Below, piece after piece: positions 8,941 to 17,118 of a DNA stretch of 53,189 nucleotides. The notes below the pieces were generated by a model, which was not told the origin of the DNA, searched no databases, and saw nothing but the letters and a program-made list of their open reading frames with translations. The translations under genes were made by a program, and so were the position numbers. Location of the stretch: positions 1 through 53,189 of the forward strand of contig JBJTVH010000110.1 in assembly GCA_046081125.1 (NCBI GenBank), read 5' to 3'. Origin of the DNA: JBEIFW01 sp046081125 (lineage in GTDB: Bacteria > Actinomycetota > Acidimicrobiia > Acidimicrobiales > Ilumatobacteraceae). Position 1 is the stretch's first letter, and each line of letters starts with the position of its first letter.

Positions 8941-9412
8941 GCCAGGGCTGCACAGGCGGGCCGTCGCGTAGGACGGCGCCGACGAGGGCGGCGAGCCGCG
9001 ACGGAGAGCGCACGTCGGCGCTCGCGTCGAGGGCATCGAGGCGCCACCACCGGATCTCGGCGACGTGTTCGGCGGCGAGTTCGTCGGGACTGAACGCCGG
9101 GTTCGGCTCGAACGCATCGGTCCGAACGAGGTGGACGTGCTCGCGCTGGCCGTCCCAATCGCCGAACCGGAACCGAACCTCGCGACGCCACAGGCACGGA
9201 CCGATGTCGGGGTCGTGCAGCCCGACTTCCTCGACGAGCTCCCGGCGCAGGGCGACGAAGTCGTCCTCCCCTGCGTCGACGCCGCCCCCGGGCAACACCC
9301 AACCGTCCCAGCCGGTCGGCCAGGAAAGGCGGACTAGCAGGAGCCGGTCGTCGGGGTCCAGGACGACGGCCCGCACGGCGGGCCGCAGGCGAGGCTGCAC
9401 CGGGCCGGTCAC
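8927..9412 (-). CDS. Nudix hydrolase
   Basis: A 161-residue protein with a perfect Nudix box, GX5EX7REUXEEXGU, within GGVDAGEDDFVALRRELVEE, preceded by the usual strand-loop WDGWVLPGG. Nudix enzymes hydrolyse nucleoside diphosphates linked to another moiety; the substrate here is not predictable. The GTG start at 9412 overlaps the stop of the upstream LLM gene (GTGA), so the two are translationally coupled and may act on related compounds. The same frame stays open upstream through the LLM gene, but only the part from 9412 looks like a protein. Confidence 0.88.
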   Translation of the reverse strand: MTGPVQPRLRPAVRAVVLDPDDRLLLVRLSWPTGWDGWVLPGGGVDAGEDDFVALRRELVEEVGLHDPDIGPCLWRREVRFRFGDWDGQREHVHLVRTDAFEPNPAFSPDELAAEHVAEIRWWRLDALDASADVRSPSRLAALVGAVLRDGPPVQPWLLDR

Positions 9413-10569
9413 CGCAGGAGCGGGACGACCTCTTCCATGAACCGCGCCATCTGTTCGTCGGCCTTCTTGTAGGGGTCGCCGAGCAGGTGGGGGAAGATCG
9501 TGAGGAACTCCATGCCGAGAAGGTCCTTGTAGAACTGCACACCCTCGGCGACCTCCTCGGCGGTCCCGATGAGCATCGTCTTGTTCTGCACCGACTCCTC
9601 GAGGCTCGGGATGAGGCCAGGGCGGGCCGGCTTGCCGTCGGGCCCCATGTAGCCCCGGCTCCAGCCGTACGGCCCGAGGAACTTCCAGAACTCGTCGTGA
9701 CCGGGTCGGGCCGTCTCCCAGGCCCTTTCGTGGGTGTCTTCGATGCGCACCGACACGACGAGCATCCGCTTCTCGTGGGCGGCGAGCTCTCGCCCGTGCG
9801 CTGCGGCGTACTTCTCGCCGTAGGTGTCCCAGAACCTCTTGATGAACGAGTAGTGCTGGTTCCAGAACACGCCGCCGTGGTCGACGACGGGGACGTAGCC
9901 GAGCGTGGGCGGGCTGGTCACGGCCTGCCAGATCTCGTAGGGGTACAGCGGCCGGGGGATCATCGTGAGGCTCTGCACGGTGTGGCCCCGGTCCGGGATC
10001 CCCGGGACCGGGATCTGGAAGTGCTTGCCGTGGAACGAGAACGTCTCGCCGGCGAAGGCCCGCCGGATGATCTCCATCGACTCCTCGAACACCTCGCGGT
10101 TCAGCTCGTCGTCGTTGGCCTTCTCCGGGTTGTCGTGCGATCCGATCGACACGCCCTTGTCGTTCAGGTGGAGGATCTCGCGCGGCACGGTGCCCCGGCC
10201 GACGCCGAGCACCCCTCGACCTCCCGAGAGGTTGTGCATCAGGGCGAAGTCCTCGGCGAGGCGCAGCGGGTTCCACTGGGGAACGACGTTGAACATCGCG
10301 CCCAGGCGGATGCGGCTGGTGCGGGCCGCGATCCAGGTGGAGATGAGGATCCCGTTCGGGATGATCTCGTAGCCCTCGTGCTGGAAGTGGTGCTCGGTGG
10401 TCCAGAACGAGTCGAAGCCGAGGCGCTCGGCCTCGATCGCCGAGTTGACGTACTTCAGCGTGGCGTCCCAAGCCTGCTCGTTGGTGTAACGGCGGTCCAT
10501 CGGGCTGGGCAGTCCGGCGCCGGCGTCGTCCATCTCGACGCCTCTGAAGAAGAACGCTCCGACCTTCAT
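9409..10569 (-). CDS. LLM-class flavin-dependent oxidoreductase
   Basis: A luciferase-like monooxygenase of 386 residues, a TIM-barrel protein using FMN or F420. Typical signatures are FDSFWTTEHHF, the PLRLAEDFALMHNLSGGRGVLGVGRGT segment near residue 105, and a C-terminal helix MEFLTIFPHLLG. Many actinobacterial members use coenzyme F420; this cannot be settled by eye. A Nudix gene overlaps its stop by 4 bp. It resembles the second LLM gene at 17084-18097 only at family level. Another LLM fragment lies at 48268-48411. Confidence 0.87.
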   Translation of the reverse strand: MKVGAFFFRGVEMDDAGAGLPSPMDRRYTNEQAWDATLKYVNSAIEAERLGFDSFWTTEHHFQHEGYEIIPNGILISTWIAARTSRIRLGAMFNVVPQWNPLRLAEDFALMHNLSGGRGVLGVGRGTVPREILHLNDKGVSIGSHDNPEKANDDELNREVFEESMEIIRRAFAGETFSFHGKHFQIPVPGIPDRGHTVQSLTMIPRPLYPYEIWQAVTSPPTLGYVPVVDHGGVFWNQHYSFIKRFWDTYGEKYAAAHGRELAAHEKRMLVVSVRIEDTHERAWETARPGHDEFWKFLGPYGWSRGYMGPDGKPARPGLIPSLEESVQNKTMLIGTAEEVAEGVQFYKDLLGMEFLTIFPHLLGDPYKKADEQMARFMEEVVPLLR

Positions 10570-10628
10570 GGCGGCTCCCGTCCGTGTCCGGTCCTGCGGC
10601 GGCCCGCAAGCGGTTGCGCGAGGTTAGA

Positions 10629-10660
10629 CCGGCACTCCGGCGCCGGGGGCAGGGTGCCGG
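10629..10660 (-). terminator. Hairpin downstream of recR
   Basis: A 7-bp perfect stem (CCGGCAC at 10629-10635, GTGCCGG at 10654-10660) encloses an 18-nt loop with further internal GC pairing. It lies 32 bp past the recR stop, between recR and the LLM gene. There is no T-run, so it would be a weak or factor-assisted terminator. Confidence 0.4.
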
Positions 10661-10692
10661 TCACATCGGTCCGGGACGGCCCGGCCGGTCCG

Positions 10693-11298
10693 TCAGTCGA
10701 GGGTGCGCCGGCCGGCGAGGGCTCGTCCGAGGGTGAGCTCGTCGGCGTACTCGAGGTCACCGCCCACCGGAAGACCGCTGGCGAGGCGGGTGACCGTGAG
10801 CCCGAGCGGGCGCAACAGCCGGGACAGGTAGAGCGCCGTGGCATCGCCGGTGTGGGTCGGGTTCGTGCACACGATCACTTCGGAGATGCCCTCGGGCTCG
10901 ATGCGGGCGAGGAGCTCGCGAACCTTCAGTTGCTCGACGCCGATCCCGTCGATCGGGCTGATCGCCCCGAGCAACACGTGGTAGCGGCCGCGGAACTCGC
11001 CCGTTCGCTCGATGGCGACGACGTCGCGGGGTTCCTCGACGACGCACACGATCGTCGGATCGCGACCGTCGTCCGCGCAGATCGTGCACCACGGCGAGTC
11101 GGCCACGTTCCAGCAGCGCCGGCAGAACGACACCTTGGCTCTCGCTTCGGTGATCGCCCGGGCGAGACGCTGGGCCTCCTCGCCGGGGACCTTGAGGAGG
11201 TGGAACGCGATGCGCTGGGCGGATTTCGGGCCGATCCCGGGCAGCCGGCCGAGTTCGTCGATGAGGGTCTGCACCGGTGGTGCGTACGTGCCGGCCAT
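10693..11298 (-). CDS. recR: Recombination mediator protein RecR
   Basis: This 201-residue protein is complete: a helix-hairpin-helix DNA-binding N-terminus (LIDELGRLPGIGPKSAQRIA), a four-Cys zinc finger (FCRRC ... WCTIC), a Toprim domain beginning IVCVVEEPRDVVAIE, and the conserved end GLPVGGDLEYADELTLGRAL. RecR works with RecF/RecO to load RecA at gaps. It follows dnaX by only 27 bp in the same direction. The ybaB gene that usually sits between dnaX and recR is absent here. Confidence 0.96.
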   Translation of the reverse strand: MAGTYAPPVQTLIDELGRLPGIGPKSAQRIAFHLLKVPGEEAQRLARAITEARAKVSFCRRCWNVADSPWCTICADDGRDPTIVCVVEEPRDVVAIERTGEFRGRYHVLLGAISPIDGIGVEQLKVRELLARIEPEGISEVIVCTNPTHTGDATALYLSRLLRPLGLTVTRLASGLPVGGDLEYADELTLGRALAGRRTLD

Positions 11299-11325
11299 CT
11301 CAGCTCCGCCCGGGGGTCAGGGGCG

Positions 11326-13101
11326 TCATGGGCGCTCGGCTCCTTCGACGAGTTGGGAACCCGGGAAGGCGTCGAGCAGGCGGTCAACCCCGGTGCGACG
11401 CAGGGCTGCCGGGGGTGCATCGACCAGTTCGGCGGGGTCGTAGTGCTCCTCGGGAGGTGGTGCCGGCTCGCTGCGTCGGGTTCGTCCCGGCGGGCTCTCC
11501 CCGTTGGGATCGGCGACGAGCGCCAATCGCACGGCGGCCCCGAGGGCGCCGCCGAGCGCCGACTCGATCTGAGGACGGATCTCCTCGCATCGGCTCAACA
11601 CCGAGGCCGGCACCGCCACGGTGGCGCTCCCGGCGGCGCTGTCGACGATCCGAGCGTCGGTGTACAGCGCCCGTGCCACCGGCTTGAGACCCGGGACCAC
11701 CGTGTCGGTCCACAGCCGTTCGAGTTGCTCCCGCCCGATCGGCCCGGCGGCGGGGGCCGGGCCTGGGGGTGGGGGTGCTGCTGGCGGCACCGGGGCGGCC
11801 GGCTCGGCCGACGCCCGGGGACCCGCCTCGGGTCGGCCCCGGGACCCGAGCACGGCGCGGGGCCGGCCCGAGTCGGGCTCCGGGCGGTTCGCCACGGCGG
11901 CAGCGGTTGCGGAAACGGCTGCAGCGGAAACGGTTGCAGCGGTGGGCGCGGCCGGAGCGGGTGCGGCTTGGTGCGCGGCCGTGGGTGCGGCCGGGATCCC
12001 ACCGGCGAGCGCTCGCTCGAGGCGCTCGATGCGGGTGAGCAACGCGCCGGTCGAGGTGTCGGCCTCGACGGCGGTGATCCGGACGAGCGCGACGTCGACC
12101 AGGATCCGGGGCTCGGGCGCTCGGGGCAGCTCCAGGATGGTCTCGCCGAGGATCTCCATGGCCCGGGTGACCGCGGCGGGCCCGAAGGCTGCGGCCTGTG
12201 CCTCCACTCGGGGGCGGGATCGGTCGGGCACCCGCACCAGCTCCGGAGCGAGCTTCACGAGCAGCAGATCGCGCAGGTGGGCCACGACGCGTTCGGCGGC
12301 CGATCGGGGATCGACCCCGGCGTCGACGGCGCGGGCCAGGCCGGCGAGTGCGGCCGCGGTGTCACGGGCACCGAGGGCATCGACGATCTCGTCCAGCGGG
12401 GTGTCCTCGGGGGCCACGCCACCGGCTGCGACCACCTGCTCGAGCGCAGAGAGCGTGTCGCGCGCCGATCCGCCGCCGCGGCGCAGGACGGCTTCGACGG
12501 CGTCGTCGGTGACGGCGAGACCGGCGTCGTCGATCACCCATCGAACGTGCTGTTCGAGTTCGTCGCCGGGCAGCAGGTGGAACTGCAGGTGCTGGGTTCG
12601 GCTCCGGATCGTCTCGGAGACCTTCTGGGGGTCGGTGGTCGCGAGGACGAACACGACGTGCGGTGGGGGCTCTTCGAGGGTCTTGAGCAGCGCTGCCTCG
12701 GCGTTGCGAGACAGCATGTGGACTTCGTCGAGGATGTACACCTTGCGGCGGCCGGCGATCCCGAGCGCCGCCCGCTCGATCAGCTCGCGCACGTCGTCGA
12801 CGCTGTTGTTGGACGCCGCATCGAGCTCGATGACGTCGTAGCTGGTGCCCGCCTCGACGGCCTTGCACGACTCGCACGCGCAGCACGGTTCGCCGTCGAG
12901 GGGGTGCTCGCAGTTGAGGACCTTCGCCAGGATCCGCGCCGTAGTGGTCTTGCCGGTGCCGCGCGGGCCGGAGAACAGGTAGGCGTGGCCCACCCGGTCC
13001 TCGGTGACGGCGTTGCGCAGCGCCCGCACGATGTGCCCCTGGCCCTTCAACTCGGCGAACCGACGGGGTCGGTATCGGCGGTAGAGGGCCTGGTACGTCA
13101 C
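11326..13101 (-). CDS. dnaX: DNA polymerase III subunit gamma/tau
   Basis: This 591-residue clamp-loader ATPase opens with the canonical MTYQALYRRYRPRRF. Walker A is GPRGTGKTTTA (about residue 45), followed by a zinc module (C-x-n-CCACESC) and the segment ELDAASNNSVDDVREL. Walker B is in VYILDEVHML, then sensor 1 (FVLATTDPQKV). Domain III runs to about 365. A long Ala/Pro-rich linker follows, then a tau-type tail ending in an acidic, Pro-rich stretch. I see no slippery A-run for a programmed gamma frameshift. The gene lies directly downstream of the SRP RNA on the same strand. Confidence 0.96.
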   Translation of the reverse strand: MTYQALYRRYRPRRFAELKGQGHIVRALRNAVTEDRVGHAYLFSGPRGTGKTTTARILAKVLNCEHPLDGEPCCACESCKAVEAGTSYDVIELDAASNNSVDDVRELIERAALGIAGRRKVYILDEVHMLSRNAEAALLKTLEEPPPHVVFVLATTDPQKVSETIRSRTQHLQFHLLPGDELEQHVRWVIDDAGLAVTDDAVEAVLRRGGGSARDTLSALEQVVAAGGVAPEDTPLDEIVDALGARDTAAALAGLARAVDAGVDPRSAAERVVAHLRDLLLVKLAPELVRVPDRSRPRVEAQAAAFGPAAVTRAMEILGETILELPRAPEPRILVDVALVRITAVEADTSTGALLTRIERLERALAGGIPAAPTAAHQAAPAPAAPTAATVSAAAVSATAAAVANRPEPDSGRPRAVLGSRGRPEAGPRASAEPAAPVPPAAPPPPGPAPAAGPIGREQLERLWTDTVVPGLKPVARALYTDARIVDSAAGSATVAVPASVLSRCEEIRPQIESALGGALGAAVRLALVADPNGESPPGRTRRSEPAPPPEEHYDPAELVDAPPAALRRTGVDRLLDAFPGSQLVEGAERP

Positions 13102-13119
13102 GGGTCCGATGCTAACGGC

Positions 13120-13136
13120 GGGCGGTCGAACCGCCC
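13120..13136 (-). terminator. GC-rich hairpin between SRP RNA and dnaX
   Basis: GGGCGG / CCGCCC form a 6-bp stem with a 5-nt loop, just 3' of the SRP RNA and 19 bp before the dnaX start. There is no T-tract. It may end the RNA transcript or mark a processing site. Confidence 0.4.
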
Positions 13137-13140
13137 TGCC

Positions 13141-13260
13141 GAGGGAGGTGGCGGCCAGGCGACCTGCGGCACCCGTCAGGTTCCGTTGAAGGCTGCTGCC
13201 TCCCGGCCCTGACCTGGTTCACGGGCTGACGTTGCACAGGACCCGACCGCCACCTCGCCC
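13141..13260 (-). ncRNA. ffs: Bacterial small signal recognition particle RNA (4.5S type)
   Basis: On the minus strand the conserved apical SRP domain is plain: GGTCAG, a short asymmetric internal loop, then a stem capped by the GNRA tetraloop GGGA, then AGCAGCC (13190-13215). The flanks AGGTGGCGG near 13256 and CCGCCACCT near 13146 pair to close one long hairpin of about 120 nt. This RNA binds Ffh for co-translational membrane targeting. Its place just upstream of dnaX matches many actinobacteria. The tetraloop is GGGA rather than the more usual GGAA. Ends are approximate. Confidence 0.88.
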
Positions 13261-13357
13261 GGCAGGACGACGACGACAGGTGGGCAAGGCTACCGCTCGG
13301 CTAGCGTCGTCAAGCGCCGGTCCCCGGATCGGCAGCGGCGCTCCGTGCGGGTGTCCG

Positions 13358-13445
13358 GGAGGGATGCGAGAGCGGCCGAATCGGCACGCTTGGAAAGCGT
13401 GTGTGGGGCAACCCACCGTGGGTTCGAATCCCACTCCCTCCGCCA
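13358..13445 (+). tRNA. tRNA-Ser (anticodon GGA)
   Basis: An 88-nt class II tRNA. Acceptor stem GGAGGGA pairs fully with TCCCTCC, the anticodon stem CACGC/GCGTG holds the loop TTGGAAA (GGA, reading UCC/UCU), a long variable arm follows, and the T-arm is GTGGG-TTCGAAT-CCCAC. The discriminator is G and CCA is encoded. Confidence 0.96.
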
Positions 13446-13459
13446 GCGAGACTCGGCCC

Positions 13460-13909
13460 ATGAGCGAGCACGACGCCCTCATGGGCCTGGCCCTGGCCGA
13501 AGCTGCGATGGCGGTCGCCCACGGCGACGTCCCGGTGGGTGCCGTGGTGACGCACAACGGGGAGGTGGTCGCGTCCCGGCACAACGAGCGCGAGCGCACC
13601 GGCGACCCGACCGCGCACGCCGAGATCCTGGCGCTGCGGGATGCGGCTGCGGCCCTGGGCACCTGGCACCTCGAGGACTGCACGCTCTACGTCACGCTCG
13701 AACCGTGCGTGATGTGTGCCGGTGCCGTGCTCAATGCCCGGCTCGGGCGCGTGGTGTTCGGGGCCGCCGACCCCAAGGCCGGGGCCACGTCCACGCTCTA
13801 CAACGTGTGCGCCGACCCCCGCCTGAACCACAACCTTCCCGTCGTGCACGGCGTGCGCGACGCCGAGTCGGCGGCGCTGCTGCAGGAGTTCTTCGCCTCC
13901 CGCCGGTGA
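13460..13909 (+). CDS. tadA: tRNA-specific adenosine deaminase TadA
   Basis: This 149-residue cytidine/deoxycytidylate-deaminase-fold enzyme makes inosine-34 in tRNA-Arg(ACG). The zinc site is complete: His53 and catalytic Glu55 in TAHAEIL, and Cys83/Cys86 in PCVMCAGA. N-terminal ALAEAAMAVAHGDVPVGAVV and the later GAADPKAGATSTLYN are standard TadA features. ATG 13460 begins 14 bp after tRNA-Ser(GGA). The same frame is open further upstream only because it runs through the tRNA and SRP region. Confidence 0.95.
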   Translation: MSEHDALMGLALAEAAMAVAHGDVPVGAVVTHNGEVVASRHNERERTGDPTAHAEILALRDAAAALGTWHLEDCTLYVTLEPCVMCAGAVLNARLGRVVFGAADPKAGATSTLYNVCADPRLNHNLPVVHGVRDAESAALLQEFFASRR

Positions 13910-13938
13910 CGGCCTGCGCGCTACGCTGCTGACCTCTC

Positions 13939-14028
13939 GGAAGGATGCCAGAGCGGACGAATGGGACGGCCTCGAAAGCCGTTGAGGTCTTCGGGTCTCC
14001 GTGGGTTCGAATCCCACTCCTTCCGCCA
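13939..14028 (+). tRNA. tRNA-Ser (anticodon CGA)
   Basis: A 90-nt class II tRNA. Acceptor GGAAGGA/TCCTTCC, anticodon stem ACGGC/GCCGT around CTCGAAA (CGA, reading UCG), a long variable arm, and T-arm GTGGG-TTCGAAT-CCCAC identical to the upstream tRNA-Ser. The discriminator is G and CCA is encoded. Confidence 0.96.
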
Positions 14029-14041
14029 GATTCGTCACGTA

Positions 14042-14073
14042 CGAACACCGTCCGGCCTTCCGGTCGGTGTTCG
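14042..14073 (+). terminator. Strong hairpin after tRNA-Ser(CGA)
   Basis: CGAACACCG (14042-14050) pairs perfectly with CGGTGTTCG (14065-14073). Inside, CCGG/CCGG add four more pairs across a T-T mismatch, closing on CCTT. It starts 13 bp after the tRNA and is the likely terminator of the tRNA/tadA transcript, though there is no T-run. Confidence 0.65.
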
Positions 14074-14112
14074 CGTCTGGCCCTCGATGGTCGTCAAGTA
14101 GAACCGACGCGC

Positions 14113-14350
14113 AAGGGGAGGGGGTGAAATGGGCTGCAGCGACACGCCGGATGCGGTCGTGGTCAGCGCCGTCCTTGCCGAACATGAGCACTGACCACAG
14201 GTCATGGAGCGGACCGCTCGTGATTCCGGAGGCATGGAGGATCGGCATGGCCACGGCCCCGGCGATCTTCGGCTCGGTGAGCAGGCGCTCGGCCAGATGC
14301 TCGTCGAGCACGATCGGGCCGCCGAGATCGCCCCCTGGTCGGAACCCGAG
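14113..14350 (-). pseudogene. Cytochrome P450 remnant (N-terminal fragment)
   Basis: On the minus strand this stretch reads as an ORF segment with the look of an actinobacterial P450 around helices B to C: LLTEPKIAGAVAMPILH, then GPLHDLWSVLMFGKDGADHD, then RIRRVAAAHFTPSP. The H-x-R-(I/L)-R-R and FTP motifs are the recognisable part. Nothing like the I-helix, ExxR or Cys-heme segments follows; the frame runs into the tRNA terminator instead. No start codon with a ribosome site is visible. I call it a truncated relic about 80 codons long; the assignment is by pattern only. Confidence 0.45.
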
Positions 14351-14388
14351 GCTAGGTGCGCCGTTCGGTGGCGATCGTCCGTTCGTGC

Positions 14389-14928
14389 TCAGGCGGACGG
14401 GGGCGGACGGAAGCCGGTGGGCCAGCGGGTCCGGTAGTTGTGCCGCACCCCGCTGAGGTCGGTGTCCACCAACGTGGCGCCGCTGAGATCGGCACCGATC
14501 AGGCTCGCCCCGCTCAGGTCGGCGCGGGTGAGGTTGGCGCCGGTGAGGTTGGCGCCGTTGAGCGACGCGCCGTTGAGGTTCGCCTCGACGAGCTTGGCGC
14601 CGGAGAGCACGGCGTCGGCGAGGTCCGCCGCCGTCAGGTTGGCTCCGTTGAGCCGGGCGCCGTTCATCTTCGCGGCGTTCAGGTGGGCGCCGGTGAGGTT
14701 CGCCCGTTCGAGCACCGTGCCGGTGAGCAGCGCACTGATGAGGAACGCCCGCGTGAGCCGGGCGCCGCTGAGGTCGGCCCCCATCAGGTTGGCGCCGCTG
14801 AGGTCGGTGCCGACGAGGCTCGCCTCGCTGAGGTCGGCGTCCATGAAGTCCGATTCGCTGAGCTTGGCGCCGGACAGATCGACACCCCGGAGGTCGCCAC
14901 CGGGCCGGTTTCCGACAGAAGGCACCAC
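14389..14928 (-). CDS. Pentapeptide-repeat protein
   Basis: A 179-residue protein made almost wholly of A(D/N)LXX repeats: about 25 copies such as DLSGA, NLTGA and RLNGA from residue 11 to 160, folding as a right-handed quadrilateral beta-helix. It has no signal peptide or membrane helix. Family members include DNA-mimic gyrase protectors (MfpA/Qnr), but most have no known role and this one lacks anything diagnostic. GTG 14928 is the likely start (GTG 14925 also possible), since the upstream frame reads as antisense of another gene. It is divergent from the VOC gene across 118 bp. Confidence 0.85.
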   Translation of the reverse strand: MVPSVGNRPGGDLRGVDLSGAKLSESDFMDADLSEASLVGTDLSGANLMGADLSGARLTRAFLISALLTGTVLERANLTGAHLNAAKMNGARLNGANLTAADLADAVLSGAKLVEANLNGASLNGANLTGANLTRADLSGASLIGADLSGATLVDTDLSGVRHNYRTRWPTGFRPPPSA

Positions 14929-15046
14929 GGGACCGTATGGGCACGACCGGCGCAACGGTCGCCGAGCTCGCAGTGCGCTGGGATACCGCCCGCCGAGCGC
15001 GTACGGTGCGTTCGGGCCGAGGGGGGCCCGGGAAGGGGATCCCGTC

Positions 15047-15799
15047 ATGCGACGACTCCGGCAGGTGGCTCTCGTGGCCGAACACCGTGATCCGGTCGTG
15101 GAGCAGCTCCGTGCCGTGCTCGGTGTGGAGGTCGGCTTCAACGATCCGGGTATCGAGCGGCTGGGGCTCGTCAACGCCGTGATCCCGGTCGGCGATCAAT
15201 TCCTCGAGGTGATCGCGCCCACCCGGGACGGCACGCAGTTCACCCGGTACCTCCAGCGCCGGGGCGGCCCGAGCGGGTACATGCTCATCGTGCAGACCGA
15301 CGACCACGCCGCCCACGTGCGCGCCGTCGAGGAACTCGGCGTGCGTGTCGTGGCGCGATTCGACGCCCACGGGTTCACCGACGTCCAGCTCCACCCGGCC
15401 GACACCGGCGGCACCTTCCTCGAGATCGACCAGATGGAGCCACCCGAGGACTGGGAGCCCGCCGGTCGGGACTGGCGGCCGGCCGTACGGACCGAGGTCG
15501 TGCGGGGTCTCCCGGCGGCCACGGTGAACTGCCAGGAACCGGCCACGGTCGCCGACCGGTGGGCGGCGCTGCTCCGGCTGCCGGTCTCCGCCGGTGACGG
15601 GGGCCCCGACCTGGTGCTCGACGACGCCACGATCCGGTTCCGCCCGATCGACGACGAGCGGGGCGAAGGGCTCGCCTCGGTCGACATCGCCGCGGTCGAT
15701 CCGGCCGCCGTCGTGGCCCGCGCCGAGGCGGGCGGCGCCGAGGTGGTCGACGGCCGCGTCCGGATCGGCGGGTTGTGGATCCGCGCCGTGCCGATCTGA
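15047..15799 (+). CDS. VOC (glyoxalase/bleomycin-resistance fold) family protein
   Basis: A 250-residue protein with two halves of the vicinal-oxygen-chelate fold. The first is visible in QVALVAEHRDPVVEQLRAVLG ... GLVNAVIPVGDQFLEVIAPT and ... GTFLEIDQ, the second in a shorter copy ending RVRIGGLWIRAVPI. Members are metal-dependent lyases, dioxygenases or binding proteins; the function here is open. ATG 15047 has a purine-rich AAGGGGAT upstream at 15033-15040. It overlaps the next gene by 25 bp. Confidence 0.72.
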   Translation: MRRLRQVALVAEHRDPVVEQLRAVLGVEVGFNDPGIERLGLVNAVIPVGDQFLEVIAPTRDGTQFTRYLQRRGGPSGYMLIVQTDDHAAHVRAVEELGVRVVARFDAHGFTDVQLHPADTGGTFLEIDQMEPPEDWEPAGRDWRPAVRTEVVRGLPAATVNCQEPATVADRWAALLRLPVSAGDGGPDLVLDDATIRFRPIDDERGEGLASVDIAAVDPAAVVARAEAGGAEVVDGRVRIGGLWIRAVPI

Positions 15800-17118
15800 A
15801 CCGACGAGCGCCCGGCCGCGCCGGTGTCCGTCCGGCGAGCCGGATCGGGTTGCTGTCGAGCCCGGTCTTCGTGCTCGCAGCGGCCGCGTTGTTGTGGAAC
15901 GACCGGGTCCTCAAGGGGGCGTTCCCCGGGTTCGTCACCGGGAAGCTCAGCGACGTCGCCGGCGTGGTCGTGGTGGCCATCGTCGCCACGGTCGTATCCG
16001 GCCGTCCCCGACTCGCCATGGGCGTCACGGCGGTGGCGTTCGCCGTGTTGAAAACGGTTCCGGGCGCCGCGGCGTTGGCGGCGCCCCTGCTCGGTGGCGT
16101 CACGCGAACCGATCCCGGCGACGTGCTCGCCGTCGTCGTGCTGGTCCCGCTCGTGCCGTGGGCGGCGCGCCGGTTGGCGCAGGCGCCGTCGCCGCGTGGG
16201 CCGTCGGCCGTGCATGCCGCTGTGCAGTTGGGCGCGGTGGTGGTCGCCGTGACCGCGACGACGGCGACGAGTTGCGTGCCCGCCGATCAGGTCGTGGGAT
16301 TCCGGGTCGCCGGCCCGACGGTCTGGGCCCGCCTCGACCGGTCGGCGAGCCTGGTCGAACCCGAGTGGGCGCGCAGCGACGACCGCGGCCGAACCTGGCG
16401 CGCCGAGCCGTCCGGGCCGCCGCCGGAGGCGGCACCGAGCGGTCCGGAGGCGTGCGAGCCGTCGGGTCGGTGCTGGCGGGTCGAACCAGGGATCCGGGTG
16501 CTGGAACGCGAGGGCGATCGCACTGCGACGGCGTTCGCGTTCACCGCCGACGAGCGGGCGAACCTGGCCGACGCCCGCCCCGATCAGGGGTGCCTGGACG
16601 GCCCGGACGATTTCGTGTCGGTCGCCGTCCTCGCCGGCCCGACGGTCGTGGTGGCCATGGGCAGCAACGGGGTGCTCGTCGGGGACGGCGCGACCTGGAC
16701 CCGGATCGGGGTGCTCGACCGCCGCCCCGTCCCGATCGATACGCCCCGCTGGCTGTTCCGCTGGACCGTCGTGGCCCCGATCGTCGTGGCCGTCGCCGGG
16801 TTCCTCGTCGCGGTCCTCCACGGCCTGCTCCCCCGCCGCCGGCGAATTCGGGCGTTGGTCTCCGGACTCTCGGTGACCCTTGCGGCGATCGGCCTCACCG
16901 TGGTCGCCGCCGGGACCACCGTCCTGGACCCCACGGCGATGCGAGCGGTGGGCCCGGTGCTGCTGGGGTTGTCCGCCGTGCTGGTGATCGCCTCGTGCGC
17001 CGTGGTGCTGTGGCCGTTGCGGCCCCCGCCGCCCTTGCCGGCTCCGAAGTGGCTCCCACCCCCGACGTCCGCCGGATCGGGGCTCAGCCCCCGAACCGGG
17101 CCTTCAGACGAGGCATGA
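15775..17118 (+). CDS. Polytopic membrane protein with an extracytoplasmic Asp-box segment
   Basis: A 447-residue protein not recognised as a named family. About four transmembrane helices lie at 25-165, followed by an extracytoplasmic stretch of about 150 residues, then about three helices at 320-425 and a Pro-rich tail. The soluble part holds an Asp-box (SDDRGRTW, consensus S-x-D-x-G-x-T-W) and a weaker second copy (NGVLVGDGATWTRI), as in sialidase/BNR propellers. Two such boxes are too few for a full propeller. GTG 15775 overlaps the VOC gene; no better in-frame start is near. The 3' end overlaps the convergent LLM gene by 35 bp. Confidence 0.65.
   Translation: MDPRRADLNRRAPGRAGVRPASRIGLLSSPVFVLAAAALLWNDRVLKGAFPGFVTGKLSDVAGVVVVAIVATVVSGRPRLAMGVTAVAFAVLKTVPGAAALAAPLLGGVTRTDPGDVLAVVVLVPLVPWAARRLAQAPSPRGPSAVHAAVQLGAVVVAVTATTATSCVPADQVVGFRVAGPTVWARLDRSASLVEPEWARSDDRGRTWRAEPSGPPPEAAPSGPEACEPSGRCWRVEPGIRVLEREGDRTATAFAFTADERANLADARPDQGCLDGPDDFVSVAVLAGPTVVVAMGSNGVLVGDGATWTRIGVLDRRPVPIDTPRWLFRWTVVAPIVVAVAGFLVAVLHGLLPRRRRIRALVSGLSVTLAAIGLTVVAAGTTVLDPTAMRAVGPVLLGLSAVLVIASCAVVLWPLRPPPPLPAPKWLPPPTSAGSGLSPRTGPSDEA

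Noticed and set aside
9487..13212. Plus-strand open frame of 1241 codons
   Set aside because: It runs opposite the LLM, recR and dnaX genes, all of which are clearly real. High G+C keeps the antisense frame open.
14440..14890. Repeated GGTTGGCGCC-like DNA looking like a tandem or CRISPR-type array
   Set aside because: It is the coding DNA of a pentapeptide-repeat protein; the period is 15 bases and there are no spacers.
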